64,000 bases of DNA from contig CAZCSY010000001.1 in the NCBI GenBank assembly GCA_964501505.1, positions 11,231-75,230 of the forward strand, in the 5' to 3' direction. Below the pieces are notes generated by a model. The model was given only the letters and a program-made list of their open reading frames with translations. It had not been told where the DNA came from and did no database searches. How positions within the stretch are numbered: the stretch's first letter is position 1; every line of letters begins with the position of its first letter. Of the stretch, positions 25,172 to 33,403 are shown one piece after another. Origin of the DNA: CAZCSY01 sp964501505. GTDB lineage: Bacteria; Omnitrophota; Gorgyraeia; Velamenicoccales; Velamenicoccaceae. A program made the translations under genes and the position numbers.

Positions 25172-26170
25172 ATGGGCTGCACTGTCGGTTTTACCTATGA
25201 TCTGAAGTCGGATCATCCGGCGCAAGCCGAGGGTCCGCTGGACGCCCTGGCGGAGTTGGACGCCCAGGAGACGATTGATCTCGTCGCCCGCGCGCTTGAG
25301 TCCGGCGGCCATCGGGTGGAACGCATCGGCAATGTCCGTAGTCTCCTAAAGCGCCTGCCGGACCTCGATGTCGACATCGTCTTTAATATCTGCGAAGGAG
25401 TGGGGCACCGGAGTCGCGAGGCCGAGGTGCCGACGATCCTGGAGATGTTCGGCGTGCCGTATGTCGGCAGCGACGCATTAACCTTGTCTCTGACATTGGA
25501 CAAGGTTATGACCAAGAAGGCGTTTGTGGCCGACGGCGTGCCGACGCCGCGGGCCTTTCTGGCCAACGGGAAGTTCTCTTTGAAAGATTTAGACGGCATG
25601 AAGTTCCCGGTTATCGTCAAGCCGTGCCATGAGGGGTCTTCGAAGGGGATCTCGGACGATTCGCTCGTGAAGGAGAAGGGGGTACTCAAGGCGCAGATCG
25701 CCGAGGTGAACCGGCTCTACCGTCAGCCGGCCGTGGTCGAGGAGTTTATCCGGGGCAGCGAATTCACGGTCCTGGTGATCGGTAACGATGCCCCCGAGGC
25801 GCTGGAGCCCGTGCAGATCCAGATCGCCGGACTCCTGGATCTGGGAGATCTCATGTACACGTGGCGGCGCCTGACGTCGACGGACATCGAGTATATCTGT
25901 CCGGCGAAGGCGCCGGCCGGCCTCAAGCGCAAGCTCCGTGACATGGCGGTGGCCGCCTATCGGGCGGTCGATTGCCGGGATTTCGGGCGGGTGGATTTTC
26001 GCGTGGACGCAAAGGGCCGGCCGTATGTCCTCGAGGTGAACCCGTTGCCGTCTTTGTCGGATGAGGACGTCTTTCCGATGATCGCCAAAGCCCACGCATG
26101 GACGTATGAGGAGTTGCTTCTCAAGATCGTGGAAATAGCACGCCAACGTTATCCCGCCTTCGCAGGATAG
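25172..26170 (+). CDS. ATP-grasp ligase of the D-alanine-D-alanine ligase type
   Basis: A 332-residue protein resembling D-Ala-D-Ala ligases. It has DIVFNICEGVGHRSREAEVPTILEMFGVPYVGSDA at the N-terminal substrate lobe, the ATP-grasp segment FPVIVKPCHEGSSKGIS, VVEEFIRGSEFTVLVI, and the metal-binding DFGRVDFRVDAKGRPYVLEVNPLPSLS. The next gene is a lysine 2,3-aminomutase, so the natural substrate may be beta-lysine or a related amino acid rather than D-alanine. It is not next to murein genes. The last codons coincide with a dispersed repeat, so the C-terminal few residues may be secondary. Confidence 0.8.
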   Translation: MGCTVGFTYDLKSDHPAQAEGPLDALAELDAQETIDLVARALESGGHRVERIGNVRSLLKRLPDLDVDIVFNICEGVGHRSREAEVPTILEMFGVPYVGSDALTLSLTLDKVMTKKAFVADGVPTPRAFLANGKFSLKDLDGMKFPVIVKPCHEGSSKGISDDSLVKEKGVLKAQIAEVNRLYRQPAVVEEFIRGSEFTVLVIGNDAPEALEPVQIQIAGLLDLGDLMYTWRRLTSTDIEYICPAKAPAGLKRKLRDMAVAAYRAVDCRDFGRVDFRVDAKGRPYVLEVNPLPSLSDEDVFPMIAKAHAWTYEELLLKIVEIARQRYPAFAG

Positions 26171-26250
26171 CCTGCTTCGGCGGGATGTCACGGGATGGCC
26201 AGCCCCGGCCATAGGTGAGTTTCTGCCGGGGTAAACCCTGCGCAAGATAT
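26151..26250 (+). repeat. Dispersed palindromic repeat with TCAC...GTGA core
   Basis: A nested palindrome. Outer CGGCGGGA pairs with TTTCTGCCG, then TCAC pairs with GTGA, then ATGGCC pairs with GGCCAT. It shares CCCCGGCCAT and TTCTGCCGGGGTAAACC with the reverse-oriented copy at 5357-5424. It overlaps the final codons of the ATP-grasp gene and fills most of the gap before kamA. Confidence 0.65.
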
Positions 26251-26290
26251 TGGGCCGGAGCAGTTGCTCCGGGTTTGCCGAGGGGAGTTC

Positions 26291-27484
26291 ATGGGATCGG
26301 TTAAGGTTGAACATTCGGTCGTTGCCGCGGCACCCGAGGCCGTTGTCACCACGGCGCCGGGGCGGCGCGCGCCCATCGGGGACTATCGCAAGGTCGCCCT
26401 GTGGAAGGACGTCACCGACGATCAGTGGGAAGACTGGCACTGGCAGATCAAGAATCGCATCACGACCCTGGACCAGATCTCAAAAGTCTTGATCCTCACG
26501 CCCGACGAGGAAGAGGGTATCCGCAGATCGCGGGGGCGGCTCTCCATGGCGATCACGCCGTACTGGCTGACGTTGATGGATGCCAACGACCCTGAGTGTC
26601 CCATCCGCCGTCAGGCCGTTCCCTCCAAAGACGAATTCGTTTTCGGCCCCAAGGAATTTGTCGATCCGTGCGCCGAGGACCGGGATGCGCCGGTCAGCGG
26701 TCTCGTGCACCGTTATCCGGACCGCGTGCTTCTCCTGGCGACGGAGCAGTGCGCCATGTATTGCCGCCACTGCACCAGGCGGCGTCTGGTGGGGGAGAAG
26801 GAGGCCCGCGCCCTCAACGAGAAGACGCTGGACACAGCGGTTAGTTATATCAAGAGCAACCGGAAGATCCGCGATGTCCTCATCTCGGGCGGCGACCCGC
26901 TGATGCTCGAGGATGACGAGCTGGAGTCGATCCTGCTGAAGATCAAGAGTATTTCCCATGTTGAATTTGTCCGCATCGGGACCCGCGTACCGGTGACGTT
27001 GCCCCAGCGGATCACGCCGGACCTCATCGAGCTGCTTAAGAAGTTCACGCCGCTATGGATTAGCATCCACTTCAACCATCCCCGTGAGATCAGCAGGCGC
27101 TGCAAGGCCGCCTGTGATATGCTGGTGGATGCGGGCATCCCGTTGGGCAGCCAGACGGTCCTCCTGAAGGGGGTCAACGACCGCCCCTACGTCATGAAGA
27201 AGCTCATGCATGAACTCCTGAAGGTCCGCGTGCGGCCCTACTACATCTATCAGTGCGACCCCGTCCGGGGCACGGCGCACTTCCGTACGCCGGTCGCCGT
27301 CGGGATCAATATTATCGATAAGTTGCGCGGCTTTACCTCCGGTTATGCCGTGCCCACCTATGTCGTCGACGCCCCGGGCGGCGGCGGCAAGATCCCCGTG
27401 AGTCCGAACTACCTCATCTCGCAGGACAAGGGTAAGCACATCCTGCGTAACTACAAAGGCAAGATCTACACGTACATCGAGTAG
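26291..27484 (+). CDS. kamA: KamA-family lysine 2,3-aminomutase (radical SAM, PLP)
   Basis: A 397-residue KamA-type enzyme. It has the radical SAM site CAMYCRHC (near residues 154-161) followed by TRRR. Further on are ISGGDPLMLEDDELE, RIGTRVPVTLPQRIT, the HFNHP substrate loop and the PLP-lysine motif DAPGGGGKIP near residue 365. The ATG at 26291 follows GAGGGGAG. It interconverts L-lysine and L-beta-lysine in the family archetype, while shorter EpmB enzymes act on EF-P pathways. Pairing with an ATP-grasp ligase suggests the beta-amino acid is conjugated. The gap after it contains a hairpin at about 27519-27562 without a T tract. Confidence 0.88.
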   Translation: MGSVKVEHSVVAAAPEAVVTTAPGRRAPIGDYRKVALWKDVTDDQWEDWHWQIKNRITTLDQISKVLILTPDEEEGIRRSRGRLSMAITPYWLTLMDANDPECPIRRQAVPSKDEFVFGPKEFVDPCAEDRDAPVSGLVHRYPDRVLLLATEQCAMYCRHCTRRRLVGEKEARALNEKTLDTAVSYIKSNRKIRDVLISGGDPLMLEDDELESILLKIKSISHVEFVRIGTRVPVTLPQRITPDLIELLKKFTPLWISIHFNHPREISRRCKAACDMLVDAGIPLGSQTVLLKGVNDRPYVMKKLMHELLKVRVRPYYIYQCDPVRGTAHFRTPVAVGINIIDKLRGFTSGYAVPTYVVDAPGGGGKIPVSPNYLISQDKGKHILRNYKGKIYTYIE

Positions 27485-27631
27485 ACCTCCCAAAAGCGGA
27501 ACAGTTTCCAATCTATTCGGGAAACACTTTTCAATTCCAAGTTGTTCGGGAAAGTGTTTTCGGGTTGTCCGTGGGCACCCCTTGCCATAATAAGGTAAAG
27601 GAGTGCCTGCCGGGCGCTTCCCACTGTCCGG

Positions 27632-27660
27632 TTGACGCCTCTGGGGCAATCGTTTATAAT
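27632..27660 (+). promoter_or_regulatory. Strong sigma-70-like promoter for the EF-G paralogue operon
   Basis: TTGACG (27632-27637), 17-bp spacer, perfect TATAAT (27655-27660), giving a leader of about 100 nt to the ATG at 27769. The 284-bp gap from 27485 otherwise holds only a GAAACACTTT/AAAGTGTTTTC hairpin. Confidence 0.8.
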
Positions 27661-27768
27661 AGAACCCTAACATTTTTCCCTTCAGCAGGTTACCCTGCGC
27701 CTTCTTCCAAAAGTCCCCTTAAGAAGGTGCGGGGTCGATGTTCGTTGCTTAACAAAGGGAGTCCTGAA

Positions 27769-29730
27769 ATGGAAAAGGTTAATCCTGAATTCAAAAGGAC
27801 CATCGTCTTCGTCTCGCACGCCCAGGCCGGCAAGACCTCGTTGGTCGAGGCGCTTCTGTTTGCCGTCGGGGCGACGACGCGCAAAGGCACGGTCGCCGAA
27901 GGCAACACGGTCAGCGATTACAATACGGACGAGATCGCCAAGAAGAACTCCATCAACTCCAGCGTCATGCACGCTCCCTGGAAGAACCATGCCCTGCAGC
28001 TCGTCGATACCCCGGGGTACGCGGATTTTATCGCGGACATGATTTGCGGTATCCGGGCGGTCGACGGCGCGGTGGTCGTGGTCGACGCCACCGCGGGCAT
28101 CGAGGTCGGCACCGAGCGCGCCTGGGACAAACTGGAAGAAAGGAATATCCCCCGTTTTATCTTCCTCAACAAGATGGACAAGGAAAACGTCAACCTGGAC
28201 GAGTTGGTCCGGGAGATCCGCGAGCGGTTCTCCCGCGGGGCATGTCTCGTTTCATTTCCGCTCTCCTCCGAGTTGAAAGAGACGATCGCCGAATCGGACG
28301 ACGCCCTGCTTGAGCAGTACCTCGACGCTAAAGAGATCGACGATGACCAGTACAAGAAGGCCCTGAAGGGTGCCGTGCTCCAGGGCAAGATCTTTCCCAT
28401 TATCACCGGGTCGGCCGTAACGGATGCCGGGATCAAGGAGCTTTTGGACGCGATCGTCGAGTATCTTCCTTCTCCGCTCGAACGGCCGCCGCTTCTGGGC
28501 CAGGACCCCGATTCGAAGGAGCCCAGAGAGATCATCTGCAAGGAAGACGCGCCGCTATGCGCCCTGGTCTTCAAGTCGATATCAGATCCTTTCGTCGGTC
28601 AGTTGACGGTGATGCGTATTTTTTCCGGCCGGCTTGACGCAAATACGGGTTTTTATAATGTAACCCGCGGCACGAAAGAGAGGGTCGGTAACCTGATGAT
28701 CCTGCAGGGCAAGGAGCAGCGTTCCGTGCCCTCGGCGTCGTGCGGGGACATCGTGGCCGTCGCTAAGCTCAAGGAGACACTGTTGGGCGATTCTATCGGC
28801 GACGGCAAGACGTCGGTCCTTCTGCCGCCTTTCGTCTTGCCGGAGCCGGTCTTCTCCTCGTCGATCAAGCCCAAGACGCGCCAGGACGAAGAGAAGATCT
28901 CCGAGGCGCTGGCCAAGCTGTGCGCCAGCGATCCGACCTTCAAGATCAACCGTGACGCCCAGACCAAAGAACTCGTCATCACGGGCATGGGCGACCAGCA
29001 CATCGACGTCATGGTCAGGCGCCTGAAAGAGCGCTACAACGTGCACGTGGAGATCGGGACCCCTAAGGTGCCGTACAAGGAGACGATCAAAAAGGCGGCC
29101 AAGGCCCAGGGCAAACACAAAAAGCAGTCCGGCGGACGCGGGCAGTACGCCGACGTGTGGCTGGAGCTGGCGCCGCTGGAGCGGGGCAAGGATTTTGAGT
29201 TTGTCGATGAGATCGTTGGCGGCGCGATTCCCCGTAACTACATTCCCTCGGTTGAAAAGGGGGTCCGCAGGGCGATGACCGAAGGGGTGATGACCACCTT
29301 TCCCATGGTCGACCTGCGCGCCACCGTCTATGACGGCTCCTACCACGAGGTCGATTCCTCGGATATCGCCTTTCAGATCGCTGGCGCCTTGGCCTTTCGC
29401 AAGGCGGCGCTGGAGGCGGGTCCCATCCTCCTGGAACCGATCATGGAGGCCGAGGTCTGTGTCCCCGAGGAGTTCATGGGCGCGATCCCGGCGGACCTGA
29501 ACAGCCGCCGGGGACGGGTCCTGGGTGTCGAGGCACGGGGCAAGAACCAGACCATCAAGGCCCTCGTGCCGCTGGCCGAGATGTTTCGCTACGCCTCGGA
29601 CCTGCGCTCGATGACGGGCGGCCGCGGGAACTATACGATGCACTACGTCGGTTACGAAGAGGTTCCGCAGAAGATCATCCAGCAGATTGTCGCCCAGAAC
29701 CCACGCCACAAGGGGCAGGAGGAGGGATAG
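27769..29730 (+). CDS. Elongation factor G-like GTPase (EF-G paralogue)
   Basis: A 653-residue, five-domain EF-G homologue, shorter than classical EF-G (about 690). The P-loop reads SHAQAGKT (16-23), so the first Gly of GxxxxGKT is Ser, and the region is otherwise like EF-G type II (fusA2-like) proteins. DTPGYADF (G3) and NKMDKEN (G4) are intact. The domain IV/V blocks SGGRGQYADVWLELAPL, GGAIPRNYIPSVEKGVRRAM and SMTGGRGNYTMHYVGYEEVP are well kept. The ATG at 27769 follows AAAGGGAG. It is probably an accessory factor, as it is not in a str operon. A role in recycling or stress translation is inference. Confidence 0.85.
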   Translation: MEKVNPEFKRTIVFVSHAQAGKTSLVEALLFAVGATTRKGTVAEGNTVSDYNTDEIAKKNSINSSVMHAPWKNHALQLVDTPGYADFIADMICGIRAVDGAVVVVDATAGIEVGTERAWDKLEERNIPRFIFLNKMDKENVNLDELVREIRERFSRGACLVSFPLSSELKETIAESDDALLEQYLDAKEIDDDQYKKALKGAVLQGKIFPIITGSAVTDAGIKELLDAIVEYLPSPLERPPLLGQDPDSKEPREIICKEDAPLCALVFKSISDPFVGQLTVMRIFSGRLDANTGFYNVTRGTKERVGNLMILQGKEQRSVPSASCGDIVAVAKLKETLLGDSIGDGKTSVLLPPFVLPEPVFSSSIKPKTRQDEEKISEALAKLCASDPTFKINRDAQTKELVITGMGDQHIDVMVRRLKERYNVHVEIGTPKVPYKETIKKAAKAQGKHKKQSGGRGQYADVWLELAPLERGKDFEFVDEIVGGAIPRNYIPSVEKGVRRAMTEGVMTTFPMVDLRATVYDGSYHEVDSSDIAFQIAGALAFRKAALEAGPILLEPIMEAEVCVPEEFMGAIPADLNSRRGRVLGVEARGKNQTIKALVPLAEMFRYASDLRSMTGGRGNYTMHYVGYEEVPQKIIQQIVAQNPRHKGQEEG

Positions 29731-29735
29731 TACCG

Positions 29736-30437
29736 ATGAAGGCGAGCGTCACCGGTATCCCGGATTTTCCTTTTGGCAAGAAACCCCTTGTCGATGAGAG
29801 AATGAAGGTCCTCCAGGGTCTTTACAAGTCGCAGAAGGCGACGTCCGTCCAGATCGAGTATACTTCGGATAAGGACATAAAGACCGCCGACGCGATTGTC
29901 TGTCTAAAAGAGCGTCAGCTCGACCTCGTCATCATGGACATGCAAATGCTGGAGGCGCGGCTCCAGAAAACCCTGACGGAAGCAGAGGGGGTGCTCCTGC
30001 GGCGCGCGCAGGCTTCTCTGGAAAAAGAGGAATTTTTGAACGCGGCCGCATGGAACGAGGAAGAAAAAAAGATCCTCGTCAATAGCAACCTCGTGACGCT
30101 CAAGCCCGTCGTCCTCATCGCGTCCCAGGAGATTGAAGATTTGCCGGCATTGACGCGTCGCGTCTTTGACGCGGCCGGCCGCATCGTCTTTTTGACCGCC
30201 GGGGCCAAAGAGGCTCGGGCTTGGGAGTTACGCCGCGGCAGCACGGCCCTGGACGCGGCCGGCGCGGTCCACTCCGATATCGCGCGCGGCTTCATCCGTG
30301 CCGAGGTGATGCCGTTCGCGGAGCTCGCGAAGATGGGCAACGTGCACCAGGCCAAGGCCTCCGGCTGCCTGCGCCAGGAAAACAAGGAGTACGTCGTTGA
30401 GGACGGCGATGTCATCGAGTTCAAGTTCAGCGTGTGA
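29736..30437 (+). CDS. Orphan YchF C-terminal (TGS/DUF933) domain protein
   Basis: The 233-residue protein matches the C-terminal half of the Obg-family ATPase YchF but has no P-loop or other G motifs. The coiled helical region (about 80-125) is followed by LTAGAKEARAWELRRGSTALDAAGAVHSDIARGFIRAEVM and KEYVVEDGDVIEFKFSV, the DUF933/TGS signature. The first 70 residues are a short globular segment. It begins 5 bp after the EF-G paralogue and probably shares its operon. YchF binds ribosomes, so this may be a ribosome-binding partner of the neighbouring factor. Confidence 0.8.
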   Translation: MKASVTGIPDFPFGKKPLVDERMKVLQGLYKSQKATSVQIEYTSDKDIKTADAIVCLKERQLDLVIMDMQMLEARLQKTLTEAEGVLLRRAQASLEKEEFLNAAAWNEEEKKILVNSNLVTLKPVVLIASQEIEDLPALTRRVFDAAGRIVFLTAGAKEARAWELRRGSTALDAAGAVHSDIARGFIRAEVMPFAELAKMGNVHQAKASGCLRQENKEYVVEDGDVIEFKFSV

Positions 30438-30445
30438 GGAGTGCC

Positions 30446-32020
30446 ATGTTACAGATCAAGAGGGCGTTGATCAGCGTTTCGGATAAGGCGGGGATCACGG
30501 AGTTTGCACGGACGTTGACGGGGCTCGGCGTCGAGATCGTCTCGACCGGCGGCACGGCAAAGATGCTCAAGGCCGCGGGGATACCCGTGATCGAGATGTC
30601 CGATTACACGGGCTTCCCCGAGATGATGGACGGCCGCGTCAAGACGCTGCACCCGAAGATCCACGGCGGCCTCCTGTCGGTGCGCGAAAACCCTGAGCAC
30701 ATGCGCCAGGCCCAGGAGCACGACATCGGCCTCATCGACATGGTCGTCGTGAACCTGTATCCTTTCGAAGAGACGATCAGCCGCAGGGGCGCGACCCTGT
30801 CTCAAGCGATCGAGAACATCGATATCGGTGGTCCGTCGATGCTGCGCTCGGCCGCCAAGAACTACCGTTCTGTGGCGGTCGTGCCGGACCCCAAGTATTA
30901 CGGCCGCGTCACCGAGGCGCTGACGCGGCACGCCGGGTGCGTGCCGGACGGCCTCTTGGAAGAGATGGCGGTCGAGGTCTTCAAGCTGACGGCGCACTAC
31001 GACAGCGTCATCGCCGGCTACCTTCAGAATAAATTGAGCGGGCAGGGATTGCATCCTCTGGCCGAACTGCCCCGAATCTTCTGTGTCACGCTCATGCAGA
31101 CGGCCTTGTTGCGTTACGGGGAGAATCCGCATCAGAAGGCTGCGCTGTACCGCATGCCGGAGGCATTGAGCCCGCACTTTCTGGTCAACGCCAGGCAGCT
31201 GCACGGCAAAGAACTCTCTTTTAATAATTATCTGGATCTCGACGCCGCCCTCGCGCTCATGCGGGAATTCGAGCGGCCGGCGGCCTGCGTGATCAAGCAT
31301 AACAATCCCACGGGCGTTGCCGAGAACGCCCGCCTATCGGTGGCCTTGCGCCAGGCCTGGGATACGGATCCCCTTTCGGCCTTCGGCGGCATCATCGGTC
31401 TGAACCGACCGGTGGATGCCGCGACGGCCAGGGTGATTTTAAAGGCGGGTTTCTGCGAGTGCGTCTTAGCGCCTCGTTTCACCACCGAGGCCCTGACGTT
31501 CTTGAAGACCAAAAAGAACGTGCGTCTCGTCGAGGTATCGGTGACCGACACGCCCCAGCGCGACCCCTTTGACTTCAAGAAGATAGACGGCGGGATCCTG
31601 ATCCAGCAGGAGGACGACCTGGATTACAAGGAGAGCGACCTGCGCGTCGCCACGCGCCGCCGGCCGACACAACGGGAACGGACGGCGCTGTCCTTTGCCT
31701 GGAAGGTGGTCAAACACGTCAGGTCCAACGCCATTGTCCTGGCGGACGGCAGGAAGACCGTCGGCATCGGGATGGGTGAGACGAGCCGCGTCGATTCGGT
31801 CTACATGGCCGTCAAGCGCGCCGGGGAGCGCGCCAGGAAGTCTGTCTTGGCCAGCGACGCCTTTTTTCCTAAGGACGACAATATCGCCCTGGCCCGCCGC
31901 GCCGGCGTCACGGCCATCATCCAGCCCGGCGGCTCGATCGCCGATGCGGCGGTGATCGAGGCCGCGGACCGCGCCAAGATGGCGATGGTTTTTACCGGCA
32001 TCCGTCATTTCAAGCATTGA
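30446..32020 (+). CDS. purH: Bifunctional AICAR transformylase / IMP cyclohydrolase
   Basis: A 524-residue PurH catalysing the last two steps of purine synthesis. The N-terminal MGS-like cyclohydrolase domain has ALISVSDKAGI, STGGTAKML and GRVKTLHPKIHGGLL. The transformylase domain has RYGENPHQKAALY, the catalytic KHNNPTG (Lys-His) motif and SDAFFPKDDNI. A GTG 12 bp upstream is possible, but the ATG at 30446 has GAGGA at ideal spacing. It ends 6 bp before folC, which links purine and folate genes. Confidence 0.96.
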   Translation: MLQIKRALISVSDKAGITEFARTLTGLGVEIVSTGGTAKMLKAAGIPVIEMSDYTGFPEMMDGRVKTLHPKIHGGLLSVRENPEHMRQAQEHDIGLIDMVVVNLYPFEETISRRGATLSQAIENIDIGGPSMLRSAAKNYRSVAVVPDPKYYGRVTEALTRHAGCVPDGLLEEMAVEVFKLTAHYDSVIAGYLQNKLSGQGLHPLAELPRIFCVTLMQTALLRYGENPHQKAALYRMPEALSPHFLVNARQLHGKELSFNNYLDLDAALALMREFERPAACVIKHNNPTGVAENARLSVALRQAWDTDPLSAFGGIIGLNRPVDAATARVILKAGFCECVLAPRFTTEALTFLKTKKNVRLVEVSVTDTPQRDPFDFKKIDGGILIQQEDDLDYKESDLRVATRRRPTQRERTALSFAWKVVKHVRSNAIVLADGRKTVGIGMGETSRVDSVYMAVKRAGERARKSVLASDAFFPKDDNIALARRAGVTAIIQPGGSIADAAVIEAADRAKMAMVFTGIRHFKH

Positions 32021-32026
32021 GTCCCC

Positions 32027-33403
32027 ATGACGTACGAAGAGGCCCTTTCCTACCTCGAAAGCTTCATTGATTATGAGAAGAGGACCGTGACGCACTACCG
32101 CACGGCCTTCAAGATCGAGCGGATCAGGAAACTCCTGACCAACATCGGTGAGCCGCAGGACAGCTTTAAGGTCGTCCATGTGGCCGGGACAAAGGGCAAA
32201 GGGTCCACGTCCTGTTTTATCGCGCATATCCTGCGGGAGAACGGCCTTCGCGTCGGGCTCTACACCTCGCCGCACCTCAATGACCTGCGCGAGCGCATCC
32301 GCATCCTCGACGTTCACCACCAGGCCGATACCCGTCAGGTCTTTGCGGGGATGATCCTCAAGAATGAATTCGCCGAGATCCTTTCATCGATCCGGTCGCA
32401 GATCGATTTTTTCCGTCGCTCTTTTCAGAACTACGGGGCGTTGACCTTTTTTGAGATTCTGACCGCCGTGGCGATGACGTATTTCCGCAACAAGGGCGTC
32501 GACATCGCGGTGCTGGAGACGGGGCTCGGAGGCCGCCTGGATGCGACGAACGCCGCGCGCTCCCACGTCAGCGTGTTGACGCCGATCAGTTACGATCACG
32601 AGAAGGTGCTGGGTTCTACCCTGGCGGAGATAGCCTTTGAAAAGGCGGGGATCCTCAAGACGGAAAATATCCGTACCTCCGAAGGGCTCTCGGTCGCCGT
32701 GACCGCGGCTCAGGAGAAGTCCGTGGCGCAGGTGTTGCGCCGCCGCGCCAAGGCCGTCGAGTGCCTTCTCCTCGAGATGGAGAAGGATTTTTTTTACAAG
32801 AAGCTGTCCGCCAGTCTCTCCGGTCAGGACATTTATTATTCGGGCCTGAACCGCGATTCGCGATTTTTTTCGGTCAAGATGCTGGGGGGTCACCAGTTGA
32901 TCAACGCGTCGTTGGCCGTGGCCGCCTGCGAGGCGCTGGGGCCCTACGGGATCAAGGTCACCGGCGATGCGATGAGCCGCGGCTTAGCTCAAACCTACTG
33001 GCCGGGGCGCCTAGAGGTGATCCGCACCCAGCCCTTTATCATCCTGGACGGCGCGCACAACCGCGAGTCGGCCAGCTGCCTGGCCACTTTTCTCGAGCTG
33101 GAATTCAAAAAAATGCGCAAGTGGTTTGTGTTAGGGGTCTGTCAGGATAAGGACATCCGCGGCGTTGTCCAGGAATTGGAGCCGTTGGCTGACAAGATCG
33201 TCCTGACGCGAGCCAGCAATTCCCGCGCGGCGGATCCCGCCGAGATCGGCCGCAATTACCTGCGTAAGAAACCGTACGCGGTGACGGCGACCGTTGAGGA
33301 GGCGCTCAATCTTGTCAACAGGGATTCTTCTCCTGATGACTTGGTCGTGGTCACCGGTTCCCTCTTTGTGGTCGGCGAGGCGAAGGCATTATGTCAAGGT
33401 TAG
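32027..33403 (+). CDS. folC: Folylpolyglutamate / dihydrofolate synthase
   Basis: The 458-residue Mur-ligase-fold enzyme has the P-loop GTKGKGSTSCF, TSPHLNDLRERIRI, the ETGLGGRLDATNA motif and the HEKVLGSTLAEIAFEKAGILK block that carries the metal ligand. The C-terminal domain has GRLEVIRTQPFIILDGAHN. It adds glutamate to folates and, in many bacteria, forms dihydrofolate from dihydropteroate. It overlaps mnmE by 13 bp. Confidence 0.93.
   Translation: MTYEEALSYLESFIDYEKRTVTHYRTAFKIERIRKLLTNIGEPQDSFKVVHVAGTKGKGSTSCFIAHILRENGLRVGLYTSPHLNDLRERIRILDVHHQADTRQVFAGMILKNEFAEILSSIRSQIDFFRRSFQNYGALTFFEILTAVAMTYFRNKGVDIAVLETGLGGRLDATNAARSHVSVLTPISYDHEKVLGSTLAEIAFEKAGILKTENIRTSEGLSVAVTAAQEKSVAQVLRRRAKAVECLLLEMEKDFFYKKLSASLSGQDIYYSGLNRDSRFFSVKMLGGHQLINASLAVAACEALGPYGIKVTGDAMSRGLAQTYWPGRLEVIRTQPFIILDGAHNRESASCLATFLELEFKKMRKWFVLGVCQDKDIRGVVQELEPLADKIVLTRASNSRAADPAEIGRNYLRKKPYAVTATVEEALNLVNRDSSPDDLVVVTGSLFVVGEAKALCQG

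Noticed and set aside
25172..26170. Assignment of the ATP-grasp gene as a cell-wall ddl
   Set aside because: It is paired with kamA and not with mur genes, so only the family is called.
27519..27562. Hairpin GAAACACTTT/AAAGTGTTTTC as a terminator for kamA
   Set aside because: The stem is good but there is no T run after it, so I noted it only as an unexplained hairpin.
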